The translations under genes were made by a program, and so were the position numbers. Positions 23,718 to 32,609 of a DNA stretch of 35,900 nucleotides are shown here, in pieces. This DNA comes from Salinivenus iranica (GTDB lineage Bacteria; Bacteroidota; Rhodothermia; Rhodothermales; Salinibacteraceae), in contig NCRB01000025.1 of assembly GCA_002894665.1 (NCBI GenBank), positions 1 through 35,900 on the forward strand. The letters are read 5' to 3'. The notes beneath the pieces were generated by a model, which saw only the letters and a list, made by a program, of their open reading frames with translations, searched no databases and had not been told where the DNA came from. Numbering within the stretch: the first letter of the stretch is position 1; every line of letters begins with the position of its first letter.

Positions 23718-26700
23718 CTACGGCGCCTTTGAGGAGTCGGCGGCGAACGGCGGGGCCTGGCGCGGCACGGCGGGCGCCGTCGTAATACGGTCCGCCGTGG
23801 CGGCCCGATACAGGCGCAGCCGGACAAAGACATGGGCCTGAGACGGGCCGTCGCCCTCCGTCTCGGCCGTGAGGCGGAGGGTGTATGGGCTCGGGTCTAC
23901 GCGGCGGGAGAAGGCCCGGGGCGGAGCGTCGTGACGCCGCAGGAGACGGAAGAGCGCCCACTGCCCACCGTAGCGGTACGTGACCGTGCCGGCCTGCGGA
24001 TCGACCGTGCCGCGGGCTGCACCGACGGGCCGGGTCGGCGCATCGGCGGCCCAGCGCAGGCGCATCTGCACCGAGTCGCCGGCCGCCCAGTGGAGCGTGT
24101 CCTCTCGCCCATACCGTGCCTGCTCGCCCTCCACATCTATCCGCCACTCGATGATCTGATCGCCCAGCTGCTCCCGGTCGCGGTTCACCCGGAAGTCGGG
24201 GACGACATCGACCGTGGGCACGGGATAGTCGGCGGGGTCGTCGAGGACTGCGGCAAAGAACGGCCGCGCGTCGCCTACCCGATCCAGAAAGTCGCGCGCC
24301 TGCTTCCCCTCCCCCGTGACGCGGAGCACCGGGCGGTAGGTCGACTGGTAGCGGTCGTACCGCTCGTAGAAGCGTTGCACGGCGGTCGGTGAGGCCTCCT
24401 GCGCGGCCCCCATGTCGAGGGACGCGAAGGGAAAACGGCCGCTCAGTTCCTCGTTAAAGACAGCGGCCAGCCGGGTGTACTGCCGCTGGGCCCGGCGGAG
24501 GGCGAGCGTGCGACTTCGTTCGTACAGCCGCCGCCGAATGGCATTGCGCCGCTGTATGAAGAAGTCGCTGCTCTGCTCAGCGACCTCCTCCTGTGACGTC
24601 CGAAGCACGTAGTCGATGGGCTCGACGCCGTGGATCTCGGAGGAAACGAAGGCTTCGTAGGCCGAGAGGGTGTTGCCTGCCGTCTGCTCCTCGTACCGGC
24701 GAAGGGCCCGCTGAATGTCTTCCCACTTCGCCACGACCGGCCGGCGGGCCAGCGGGATCTGCGCCTCCCACTGCGAGAGGAAGGCCAGGGCGGGCCCGGC
24801 CAGCGTCTCGCCCAGAAACGTCATCTGCTCGCGCTGCCCGTCCAGATAGCGCTGCACCTCCTGGGAATCGCGGGCGTTCACCAGGGCGAGGGACGGGGAC
24901 CGGCGGCCGTCCCACCGGTCGAAGGCCGACTCTCCCACGCCGTACAAGTTTTTCTCGCGGAGAAGCTGGTCGACCTCGTCGATGAGGGCGTAGGCCTCCT
25001 CCGCGGTCACCTGCGCCAGTTGCCGGCGGGAGGCGTCCATGTCCAACTCGCCCTGAATGGTGAGGACGGTATTGAGGGTCGAGAGGGCGTCGCGAAACCG
25101 ATCGGCCCGCTGCTGTACCTGTGCCTCGCGACGCCCGACGGCGCCGGAGGGCACGTCCAGAACGAAGGACTGCGCCCGGCCCAGGTGGGTGCGGAGGTGG
25201 TCGTCGAGCCCCGCGGCCGCCAACTGGCGCACCGTCCGCTGCATCGCCCCCGGAAACCGCGCGAGGCCCTTGGTGGTGACGCTGTCATAGGCCTGAATGT
25301 GCTGTTCGATGCGGCGGAGCTCCTGCCGATTCCATCGCAGGCGCCGCCCGTCCGGCACGGTGGCCCGGAACACGGACGAGCCCTCTGGCGACCGCATGAA
25401 GGGTTGGTCGAGCAATTCGCCGATGGCCTCTCGTAGCGCCTCGACGTCGGAGGTCCACTCCCGACGGACCTGTCCGTCTTCGCGCCGCAGGAGCGGGCCC
25501 GTCATGCTCGATTCCACGTCCGCGAGCGCCCCTTGCAGGCGATTGACGGCCAACTGTCCCTCCCTACGTAGGTCCTCGCTCAGTCCGGCAGTCGCAAGGG
25601 CCGACGTGTCGGCAAATGCCAAAAAGGGACCGTAGACGGTCTCTAGGGCGAGGGTATCGGAGGTGATCCATCGGCTGTCGGGGCGGTCCAACATCGCCTG
25701 TACCCGGGTGATGCCCGAATGCACCGATCGGAGGCCGGCGTCCTCCTGTCGGATTGTGCGGTCATCCTCCACGGCAAAGGTGCCGAGGCGGTCGATCTGC
25801 TCGCCCAGCTGACGCAGGCGCGCAACCACGCCGTACTCGCGGGAGAGGGCGTCGCTGAAGCGGTCGGCGTGCCGGCGCATCTTCTCGGTGGCCGGCGCCC
25901 GAACCGACTGTAGGCGCATCGGCTCGGCCCGCACGTCGCGTAGGGCCGCGCGATACACGTCCGGCGAGCGGTCGAGGCTCGACTGGACGTCGACGCCGAA
26001 CAGGTACTCCGACAGGTGCGCAAACGCGTTGAGGTCGGGGCGGTCGGCCAGGCCGTTGTACTGTGCCACGGCCCGCTCCCATGCGGCCAGGTCCTGCGTG
26101 TAGCCCCGCCACGCCTGGTAGGACGGCATGGCCTCCAGCGAGAGCGAGTCCGCAGCCGCCGCGGCGTCCTCGCCGGACCGCAGGCCGCCGGCCACCAGCC
26201 GGTCGGCACGGTCGCGAAGGGCCGACCGCATGGCCCGCAGAATGACCTTGTCGTACGTCGCGACGATCGCTTCGTCGACCTGCCCTTCCACCGAACTCAC
26301 CCAGGAAGCCGGAATGAGGACCGAGGTTAGGTCCACCGACGCGGCCGTATCTGTATTCCGGAGCAGGCTGGTTGCCATTTCGCGAAACGACAGCGCCTCT
26401 TCGCCGTCTGGTTCATCGGGCGCCCCCTCCTGCCACTTGGTGACGCGCTCAATGTGGGCCTGCGCCTCCGTGAGGGTTGAGGTCACCGCCCGGTGCCGAT
26501 CGTGCAGGTCGCTGCCCGCATACCAGAGGCCAACGACGCCGAGCAGCGTGAGGACGGCCACCCCGGCCTGCGCGGCGCGCGTGGCGCGCTGCTGCCAGCT
26601 CTGCGCCGTCGCCACGGGGCGGACCAGCGTCCACTCTTCGAAAATCTTCCGTCGAAACAGGTCCTTGAGAAACGCCGGGTGCGGGTCCGTGTCGGTCGTT

Positions 26701-27824
26701 GCCCCATCCGTTCCCCCTGTCCCCAAGGGCGAGGTGCGGTCGCCCGTCAGGTAAATGCCCCGCAGCATAAAGCTCTCGTGGTAGGCGCTCGGCGCGAACA
26801 GCTCGTCGAGGTATGTGGTGAGGCCCTTCTGTATCTCTTGCAGGCGATCGGGAAAGAGAAAGAAGGCGTCCCGGTCGTCCGTTTGGATGTCGTTGCGGAG
26901 GGTGCGGAGTTGGGCGTGCCGGAGGTCCTCTCGGAGTGCATCAACCGCCTCTTCGGCCCACGCACTCGTGTAGGCGGCATCGACCGCGTAGGGATTGGAC
27001 CATCCGAGCATGTCGTCGGTGCGCTCGTCGGGCAACTCGTCGCAGAAGGCGCGAAAGCCCGGCACGACATCGGCCTTGGTGAGCACGACGTAGACGGGAA
27101 GGCGCAGGCCCACGACACGCTGAAGATCGCGCAACTTGTTGTGCAGGCGGGCGGCTTTCGCCTCGATGTCGGCCGGGGAGAGGGCATCTTCTCCCACGAG
27201 ATCGGGGCATGGGAGGGTCAGCACGATGCCGTTGAGCGGCTGGCGCGAGCGATGCTTGCGCAGCTGAGTGATCACCTCCGCCCACGCTCCGTCGTCGGCG
27301 TCGCCGGCGGGACGGTGCAGGAACCGACCCGGCACGTCCACCACGAGGGCCTGGTTGTAGAACCACCAGTTGCAGCCGCCCGCGGGCGCATCGTCGGTCC
27401 GCACGGGAGACACGGGGGCATCGAGCGGAAGCCGCTCCAGAAGGGTCGTTTTGCCACTGTTCTCCTCTCCGAGGACGGCAAACCAGGGAAGCTCGTACCG
27501 GTAGCTATGACCCGTCAACCGCACGAACCAGTCGAGGTGATACCCCCGCGTGTGCATCAGGCGCCGCAGCTGCTGCATCGCCGCCCGAAAGGAATCGCGA
27601 ATGCTGCTCCCTGCTGCCTCTCGACCAGATGCGGTGGACCCGTCGGGGTGGTCCTCGTCTTCAGCGTCCGCAGGGGCCGAGACGCGCTTGCGGGCCCACA
27701 GCACCACGAACAGGCGCGCGAGGATGAGCACCACCAGGAGGCCAATCGCCACCAGGATGTACGGCATCAGGGTGGGAAGGTCCTGGAGCAGGCGCCGTCC
27801 GTATGTTTCGAGGGTCGTCCACAT
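23718..27824 (-). CDS. tssM: TssM (IcmF) inner-membrane protein
   Basis: A 1368-residue IcmF-family protein that spans the periplasm and links the TssL-bearing inner membrane to the TssJ lipoprotein. Two membrane segments are seen before the long periplasmic part: about 21-44 and about 417-436. Between them lies the cytoplasmic NTPase-like domain with Walker A GEENSGKT at 119-126, DVPG at 163-166 and TKAD at 249-252. The large periplasmic region (about 440-1368) is helical, with a beta-rich end. An acidic linker at 51-65 follows the first segment. Length is slightly above the usual 1100-1200. It starts 39 bases after the tssL stop. Confidence 0.95.
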   Translation of the reverse strand: MWTTLETYGRRLLQDLPTLMPYILVAIGLLVVLILARLFVVLWARKRVSAPADAEDEDHPDGSTASGREAAGSSIRDSFRAAMQQLRRLMHTRGYHLDWFVRLTGHSYRYELPWFAVLGEENSGKTTLLERLPLDAPVSPVRTDDAPAGGCNWWFYNQALVVDVPGRFLHRPAGDADDGAWAEVITQLRKHRSRQPLNGIVLTLPCPDLVGEDALSPADIEAKAARLHNKLRDLQRVVGLRLPVYVVLTKADVVPGFRAFCDELPDERTDDMLGWSNPYAVDAAYTSAWAEEAVDALREDLRHAQLRTLRNDIQTDDRDAFFLFPDRLQEIQKGLTTYLDELFAPSAYHESFMLRGIYLTGDRTSPLGTGGTDGATTDTDPHPAFLKDLFRRKIFEEWTLVRPVATAQSWQQRATRAAQAGVAVLTLLGVVGLWYAGSDLHDRHRAVTSTLTEAQAHIERVTKWQEGAPDEPDGEEALSFREMATSLLRNTDTAASVDLTSVLIPASWVSSVEGQVDEAIVATYDKVILRAMRSALRDRADRLVAGGLRSGEDAAAAADSLSLEAMPSYQAWRGYTQDLAAWERAVAQYNGLADRPDLNAFAHLSEYLFGVDVQSSLDRSPDVYRAALRDVRAEPMRLQSVRAPATEKMRRHADRFSDALSREYGVVARLRQLGEQIDRLGTFAVEDDRTIRQEDAGLRSVHSGITRVQAMLDRPDSRWITSDTLALETVYGPFLAFADTSALATAGLSEDLRREGQLAVNRLQGALADVESSMTGPLLRREDGQVRREWTSDVEALREAIGELLDQPFMRSPEGSSVFRATVPDGRRLRWNRQELRRIEQHIQAYDSVTTKGLARFPGAMQRTVRQLAAAGLDDHLRTHLGRAQSFVLDVPSGAVGRREAQVQQRADRFRDALSTLNTVLTIQGELDMDASRRQLAQVTAEEAYALIDEVDQLLREKNLYGVGESAFDRWDGRRSPSLALVNARDSQEVQRYLDGQREQMTFLGETLAGPALAFLSQWEAQIPLARRPVVAKWEDIQRALRRYEEQTAGNTLSAYEAFVSSEIHGVEPIDYVLRTSQEEVAEQSSDFFIQRRNAIRRRLYERSRTLALRRAQRQYTRLAAVFNEELSGRFPFASLDMGAAQEASPTAVQRFYERYDRYQSTYRPVLRVTGEGKQARDFLDRVGDARPFFAAVLDDPADYPVPTVDVVPDFRVNRDREQLGDQIIEWRIDVEGEQARYGREDTLHWAAGDSVQMRLRWAADAPTRPVGAARGTVDPQAGTVTYRYGGQWALFRLLRRHDAPPRAFSRRVDPSPYTLRLTAETEGDGPSQAHVFVRLRLYRAATADRITTAPAVPRQAPPFAADSSKAP

Positions 27825-27863
27825 GGGACTGAACCGTCCGGCAATGCAGCGGAGGAAGGTGCG

Positions 27864-28679
27864 TTAGGGAGCCGACAGAATCTGCTGTGCGAGCTCGGCG
27901 AGGGCGTCGGTGTACCACCACCAGAGGCCGGTCGACACGACCAGATACACTCCCCCCGTCGCTAGAAGGCTACCGGTCCACCACCGAAGATTGGGGAGGA
28001 GCTGCACCTCCCCCTGATCCAGCGTATGGCGGTAGGCGTCCGCCGAGAGAGAGGCTTCATCGTTCAGCTCCGCGGCGTGCTGTCGCTGAATGTGTTCGTA
28101 GAGGCGGTGTCGATAGTCGTCGAGGGGCGACTTATCGGGCGCATCCCGGTACTGGCCTTCAAACCCGAGCACGAGGAGGTAGAGGTACACGACGGGCACA
28201 TCGGGCTCGGCCGACGGATCGGCCAGGATGTCGTCGATGATGCTGAAGACCTGCACGCCTGCGTTCTGCGACTCGAAGCGGCGCGACTCCAGGAGATGGT
28301 CGTACCAGTCGGCCCGCCCCTCCCAGTCGAGGTTTAAAAAGACCTCGTCGGCGAGGGCGACCATGGCGTATTCGACCGTCCGGTAGCGGCGCTGCAGGGC
28401 CTCCCCGCCAGCCCGCCGAACGACCTGTGCTTGTTCGTCGAGCCGCGTGACGATCTGCTGCTGGACGGCCGTCGCCGTGCTGGCTTGGGCTTCATCCCCT
28501 ACGGCCTCGGGCCACCGGCCATTTCCGGCGGGCACGGAGACGCCCCGCTTCACTTGCCGCTTCAGACGCACGAGTTCCGCATAGAACGCTCGGAACTGGC
28601 GCACAAGGAGTGACGCCTCCCGTTCGGCGGGCTGCACGTCCAGACGCTCCCAGTATGAGGTGTCGACGCTGCTACTCAC
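27864..28679 (-). CDS. tssL: TssL (DotU) inner-membrane protein
   Basis: A 271-residue DotU-family protein with a cytoplasmic helical domain and one C-terminal membrane segment (about 233-255, SLLATGGVYLVVSTGLWWW). Seen are LVRQFRAFYAELVRLK, YAMVALADEVFLNLDW (family A-L-D-E core), FFxxL-equivalent HLLESRRFESQNAG, and VYLYLLVLGFEGQYR. There is no peptidoglycan-binding extension, so wall anchoring would need another protein. The ATG overlaps the tssK stop by 8 bases. Confidence 0.93.
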   Translation of the reverse strand: MSSSVDTSYWERLDVQPAEREASLLVRQFRAFYAELVRLKRQVKRGVSVPAGNGRWPEAVGDEAQASTATAVQQQIVTRLDEQAQVVRRAGGEALQRRYRTVEYAMVALADEVFLNLDWEGRADWYDHLLESRRFESQNAGVQVFSIIDDILADPSAEPDVPVVYLYLLVLGFEGQYRDAPDKSPLDDYRHRLYEHIQRQHAAELNDEASLSADAYRHTLDQGEVQLLPNLRWWTGSLLATGGVYLVVSTGLWWWYTDALAELAQQILSAP

Positions 28680-30015
28680 CAGTGGAATCGTCTTCTACAA
28701 ACAAGATAAGCTCGAGAGGGCGCTCGTCCCCTGCCCGCTCTTCGCCCCGGCGCACAACCAGGTCTGCCCCGGCCTCGATAAACGTCGACGTCGTGTCGAG
28801 GCGAAAGAGCACCATCCCCCGTGTGGGCACAAGGTCGCCTGCCCGTTCGATGGCGGTTCGCTCGACCCCCAAAATGCGTCGCTCGCGCATCGAGGCGATC
28901 TGATCCACAGCTCCAATGAGGCACTGCTCCCCCCAGCGGCGCAGGGCGTCCGTTTCCTGCTCCGGACGGCCCCGAATGCCAAGCACCAGATCCGTATCGA
29001 GCCAGTTCTCTTTGATGGAGAGTGCAAACCCGGCGTCCGTTTTCCGAAACGGCACCGGGACATACGCTTCCTGCACGCCTTCCGAGAGGGCCCGCCCGAT
29101 GTAAGAGGTTACCTCCGCATAGCTCGCACGAAGGTCAGCGTGGTCGTAATCTGAAAACGTGGGCGGCACCATCCGCTCCGTCAGGCCGGCCACGTCGCCG
29201 GCCATGCGGCAGAGCGTTTGGTACAGCCGAAAGGGGTGCACCTCCCCACTCCGGAGTTGGGCCTCCACCGCGGGCACCGCCGACACCAGGGCCTGCACCT
29301 TGCGCTTCTCTGCAAGCTCCTGGGCGGATCCGGTCTCGACAGCGGGGGACTGGATGCGGTCAGCCAGCGAGCCCGCCTTCTTACGCACCTGCGTCAGCAT
29401 CGACTTGCAAAGGCCTCCAATTTCTGAGTCGGGGGGCACGTCGAGGCGCGGCGGTTCGTAGTCAACAAACGAAAATCCGTCGTCCGTATATTCGACGCGG
29501 GCAATCGGCAGGCTCGTATACTGGCTGGGCGGTGTCTCCGCCACGAGCAGGCGCAGACGCGGCACGCGTCGGGGAATGCGCACGGAGCGGTCGCCCGTCA
29601 CCTGGTCCGTCACCCGGGGGCCATCGGCGGAGGTGTACCGGTCAGGCGTATCGCTACCTTGTCCCTCGGCCCGTACCGGAAGGGCAACGTGAATCGTGAG
29701 GGGAGACACCCGCGCTTCCTCCTCGTGCTCCGCAAGGGAGACTTCGAGATCGCCCCTTTCGCCCGCCGTGTGTGCTACCGGTGTGCCGTCGGGCATCACC
29801 GCCTCAAATGAGACCACCCGGCACTGCCCTTCGACCAGGAGCACTTCGTCGAAGGAGAGCGTGCGCACTCCCCAGTAGTATGGCTGCAGTTGGCGCGCGT
29901 GAAAGGCCTGCAGCTGCTCCTGACGCCGGTCGTTCACCTGGAAGTGCTGTGGGGCGAGCATCATGCCCTCGTGCCACTCGATGGCGGCGGGAATGTCGTC
30001 GGCCGACGGGGTCAT
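28672..30015 (-). CDS. tssK: TssK baseplate adaptor
   Basis: A 447-residue TssK/ImpJ/VasE protein that connects the baseplate wedges to TssL/TssM. The N-terminus has the signature WHEGMMLAPQHFQ, followed by YYWGVRTL. Later come EIGGLCKSML, LYQTLCRMAGDVAGL, PTFSDYDHADL and VPVPFRKTDAGF. Length is normal for the family. The ATG is 55 bases after the tssJ stop, a gap with a 14-base perfect palindrome, and its stop overlaps the tssL start. Confidence 0.95.
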   Translation of the reverse strand: MTPSADDIPAAIEWHEGMMLAPQHFQVNDRRQEQLQAFHARQLQPYYWGVRTLSFDEVLLVEGQCRVVSFEAVMPDGTPVAHTAGERGDLEVSLAEHEEEARVSPLTIHVALPVRAEGQGSDTPDRYTSADGPRVTDQVTGDRSVRIPRRVPRLRLLVAETPPSQYTSLPIARVEYTDDGFSFVDYEPPRLDVPPDSEIGGLCKSMLTQVRKKAGSLADRIQSPAVETGSAQELAEKRKVQALVSAVPAVEAQLRSGEVHPFRLYQTLCRMAGDVAGLTERMVPPTFSDYDHADLRASYAEVTSYIGRALSEGVQEAYVPVPFRKTDAGFALSIKENWLDTDLVLGIRGRPEQETDALRRWGEQCLIGAVDQIASMRERRILGVERTAIERAGDLVPTRGMVLFRLDTTSTFIEAGADLVVRRGEERAGDERPLELILFVEDDSTGE

Positions 30016-30037
30016 GCCAACACGGAGTTACGAAAGA

Positions 30038-30051
30038 GTCCAGACGTCTGG
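30038..30051. promoter_or_regulatory. Perfect palindrome between tssJ and tssK
   Basis: TCCAGACGTCTGGA is a perfect 14-base palindrome placed 22 bases before the tssK ATG. It could be an operator or a small hairpin in the tssJ-tssK message. A restriction-site-like chance match is possible. Confidence 0.4.
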
Positions 30052-30070
30052 ATTGAGTGTGCGCCGGAAT

Positions 30071-30580
30071 TCAGCGACGAGGGCGCACCTGAAAGTCTGT
30101 TCGGTTCAGGGTGAGTTCGAGTGTGCGGTACGGCGGCACCCGGTCCCGATGGGCTCCCGGCGATCGGTAGCCGGCAAACACAAACGCCGCCTGCGCCCGA
30201 TGGTCTGCCGTCAGTCGACGAGGAGGGACCGACTGTCCCGGTGCCCACTCCCATCGCCATCGCTCGAAGCCCTGGGGATGCCGCCACGCCAACGCGCGCC
30301 GTTTCCGAAACCACTCCGCAGCAGACAACGATGAAAGCGTGTCTACGAGAGCAGGCTCGTACACATAAACAACCTCCACGGCGACCGGCATTTGCTGATT
30401 TGTGGTGTCAGTGGTCTGCACCGCGAGATCGACCGGACGCTGGTAATACGGGGCGGATACGCACCCGGCGGCAGCGAGAACAATGCCAAGGAAGATGCCT
30501 GCCCTCAATACACCGGCAACTGAACGAAAACACTCTGCGAGTACCACCGGGGGAGGAACGAGGATCGAGATGTCGCACAT
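30071..30580 (-). CDS. tssJ: TssJ-like outer-membrane lipoprotein
   Basis: A 169-residue frame whose hydrophobic segment IFLGIVLAAAGC ends in a clear lipobox (AAGC, Cys40). The mature part is about 130 residues. It has the TssJ pattern of an early beta strand with VAVEVVYVYEP followed by LSSLSAAEWF, where TssJ proteins show their V-x-Y-x-L and F-x-x-L segments, and a C-terminal strand ending LELTLNRTDFQV. TssJ anchors TssM in the outer membrane. The 28 residues before the hydrophobic core are long for a lipoprotein, so an internal start such as the TTG near 30508 is possible. It is the first gene of the T6SS cluster. Confidence 0.75.
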   Translation of the reverse strand: MCDISILVPPPVVLAECFRSVAGVLRAGIFLGIVLAAAGCVSAPYYQRPVDLAVQTTDTTNQQMPVAVEVVYVYEPALVDTLSSLSAAEWFRKRRALAWRHPQGFERWRWEWAPGQSVPPRRLTADHRAQAAFVFAGYRSPGAHRDRVPPYRTLELTLNRTDFQVRPRR

Positions 30581-30936
30581 CAGATCAAAGTCCTTCCTCC
30601 TCCCCGCGTCCCTTAGGTATTACTCTCCCCTCACAGAGGCTTTATCTTATGTTTCAATCCTTTAAACGCACGTTGCAACCCGTGCGCTTTCTCGCTACCG
30701 CTTTCTCGGAGCAGACAACCAAAGAAATTGGATCATTCCAGATTCACTGGGAAGACGTACGGCTGCCCGATTGCATTCAGGTGCTTTGGGCTTCCTGCTC
30801 CCCAAGTCGCTTGTCCCGAAGAGAAAAGAGGTGAATGAGACCCTCGGGCTTCGCCTCCAACTGGGATGTTCGGGCGCTTTCTCAGTCGGCGGGCCCTGCT
30901 TCTCGGCCGGGGGAAGCCGGCAAAAACCAACCGACG
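30581..30936. promoter_or_regulatory. Gap upstream of the T6SS cluster, likely its promoter region
   Basis: This 356-base stretch separates the M1 peptidase stop from tssJ. I see no gene in it. Its half nearer tssJ is relatively AT-rich and contains a 6-bp inverted repeat (30667-30686). No sigma-54 site and no clean -10/-35 or TAnnTTTG match was found. The main promoter of the cluster should lie here by position. Confidence 0.45.
30667..30686. promoter_or_regulatory. Inverted repeat upstream of tssJ
   Basis: CGCACG-TTGCAACC-CGTGCG gives 6-bp arms around an 8-base spacer, about 90 bases before the tssJ ATG. This is the size and place of a dimeric regulator's operator. No regulator gene lies in the window. 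Confidence 0.4.
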
Positions 30937-32592
30937 CTAGTCCGCACGGGCCATTGACAGCTCGGCAAGCACCCGGGTCGCGGGGTCCAGGACGAGGGCG
31001 TCCGGGGCCGTCGGGCAGTTCAGTCGGGCGGTGCGCTCTCGGTTGCGGAGGAACAGCGTCGTGGGTTTTTGCTCTGCCCCGTCCCGGGCCACGTCCACCG
31101 GCACGCGGAAGGGCGCAGCATCCTGGGTCTGGCGCAGCGTCACCACGCACTCCTCGGCCGCTGCGTCGTGGTGCCACGTGCCCTCGATTACCGGATGCCC
31201 CGCCCGGCGCGTCCACTGGTCGAAAAACCACCCGAGCGACTGCCCCGACACGTCCTCCATCACCCGCCGAAAGTCGGCGGTGCGGGCGTTCCGATGACGG
31301 TAGCGATCGTAGTAGGCCCGCAGGCCGTCCCAGAAGGTGTCGGTGCCCACCTCGTGGCGCAGCATGTGCAGCACCCAGGCGCCCTTCTGGTAAGGATTGG
31401 CCGTCAGGAGTTCGTTGGGATCACTGTAGGTTGTGTCTACGAGGGGCGTCTCCGGGTTCTGGTCGTGGAATTGGCGGACGCTCTTCCGAGCGTTTTGCAT
31501 GTGTGTGGCGAGGCGGGCGGGGCCCTCCGCGTGTTCCAGATAGAGCCCCGTAAGATACGTCGCAAAGCCCTCGCTGAGCCAGAGGTGGGGCCAGTCGGCC
31601 TCGGTGACGGTGTTGCCGTACCACTGATGCGCAATCTCGTGGGCCAGAAGGGGCGTGTCATCTTCGCCGTCGGCCACCGCCTCCTCGCTGTAAAAGATGG
31701 CGCTGGCATTCTCCATCCCCCCGTAGCGGGTGGTCGACTGCACGTTGGCCAGTTTCTCGTAGGGGTACGGGCCCAGGTTCTCCTCAAAAAACCGAAGGAT
31801 GGGCGGGGCCTGCCCGAGGTCCCGAAAGCCCGCGGCGCGGTCCTCCGGATACACCCAGCTCTGCACCGGCACGCCGTCGACCGTCGCCACGGTGTCCACG
31901 GCGAAATCGGCCACGCCAACGACCATAACCTTAGGCGGCAGGGGGACGTCGGTGCGCCAGTGCGTGATGCGCGTGTCCCCGGCCGTTGAGTCGCGGACGA
32001 GGGCGCCGTTGCTCACCACTTCGTACTCGGCGGGGGCCGTCACCTGGAATTCGACCGTGGCCTTGTCGGCCAGGTGATCGACCACCGGCAGCCAGTGGCG
32101 GGCCCGGTTCGGCCAGTTGTCCCCAAAGAAGGTGCGGTCGCCGTGTCGGTTCGTGCCCACGATGAGCCCGTCGGCCGGGACGCCGTGGTAACGCACCTCG
32201 AATGTGCGAGTCTGGCCCGCCTGCAGGCCGGGGCGAGGCCGAATCCGAAGAAGGTCGTCGCGATGCTCGAAGGACACCGTGCGCCCGTCCTCCGTCACGT
32301 CCGTGACCCGCATGCCTGTTCTGCCCGCGGGCGGCCCAATCAGATCCAGCCGCACGGCCGAAAGCGTGTCCGTCGTCACGCGGAGATCCACCGTGGCCGT
32401 GCCCCGAATGCGATCCGTGGTGTCGGACAGCGCAAGATCAAAGTCGTAGTCCTGTACGTCGATGCCGGGCTGCGGCTGTGCCGCCGGGCCCAGCGCCGGC
32501 TGTGCCACCGCCCCGGGCACACACAGGAGAACGACGCACGCCCCGAGCAAAACAATCCGTCCGCCCGCCCGGAGCATCGAAATTGGAATCAT
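30937..32592 (-). CDS. Secreted M1-family zinc aminopeptidase
   Basis: A 551-residue metallopeptidase that removes N-terminal residues from peptides. A signal peptide (about 1-30, ending AVAQ) sends it out of the cytoplasm. The zinc-binding HEIAH at 318-322 with Glu341 nineteen residues on (LWLSEGFATYL) is the M1 HExxH-x18-E signature. GGMENASA at 291-298 is the GxMEN substrate-binding motif. The C-terminal helical domain of long M1 enzymes is missing, as in many compact secreted members. It begins 17 bases after the stop of the lipoprotein gene at 32610, so the two are probably cotranscribed. Confidence 0.92.
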   Translation of the reverse strand: MIPISMLRAGGRIVLLGACVVLLCVPGAVAQPALGPAAQPQPGIDVQDYDFDLALSDTTDRIRGTATVDLRVTTDTLSAVRLDLIGPPAGRTGMRVTDVTEDGRTVSFEHRDDLLRIRPRPGLQAGQTRTFEVRYHGVPADGLIVGTNRHGDRTFFGDNWPNRARHWLPVVDHLADKATVEFQVTAPAEYEVVSNGALVRDSTAGDTRITHWRTDVPLPPKVMVVGVADFAVDTVATVDGVPVQSWVYPEDRAAGFRDLGQAPPILRFFEENLGPYPYEKLANVQSTTRYGGMENASAIFYSEEAVADGEDDTPLLAHEIAHQWYGNTVTEADWPHLWLSEGFATYLTGLYLEHAEGPARLATHMQNARKSVRQFHDQNPETPLVDTTYSDPNELLTANPYQKGAWVLHMLRHEVGTDTFWDGLRAYYDRYRHRNARTADFRRVMEDVSGQSLGWFFDQWTRRAGHPVIEGTWHHDAAAEECVVTLRQTQDAAPFRVPVDVARDGAEQKPTTLFLRNRERTARLNCPTAPDALVLDPATRVLAELSMARAD

Positions 32593-32609
32593 GGCACGAA
32601 GCCGGTGTG

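Noticed and set aside
23689-24147. N-terminal extension of tssA
   Set aside because: The extra 153 residues lie inside tssM in another frame and look like shadow sequence. The ATG at 23688 gives a normal TssA.
30581-30936. Sigma-54 promoter for the T6SS cluster
   Set aside because: Looked for GG-N10-GC spacing of the TGGCAC..TTGC type on the minus strand and found none convincing.
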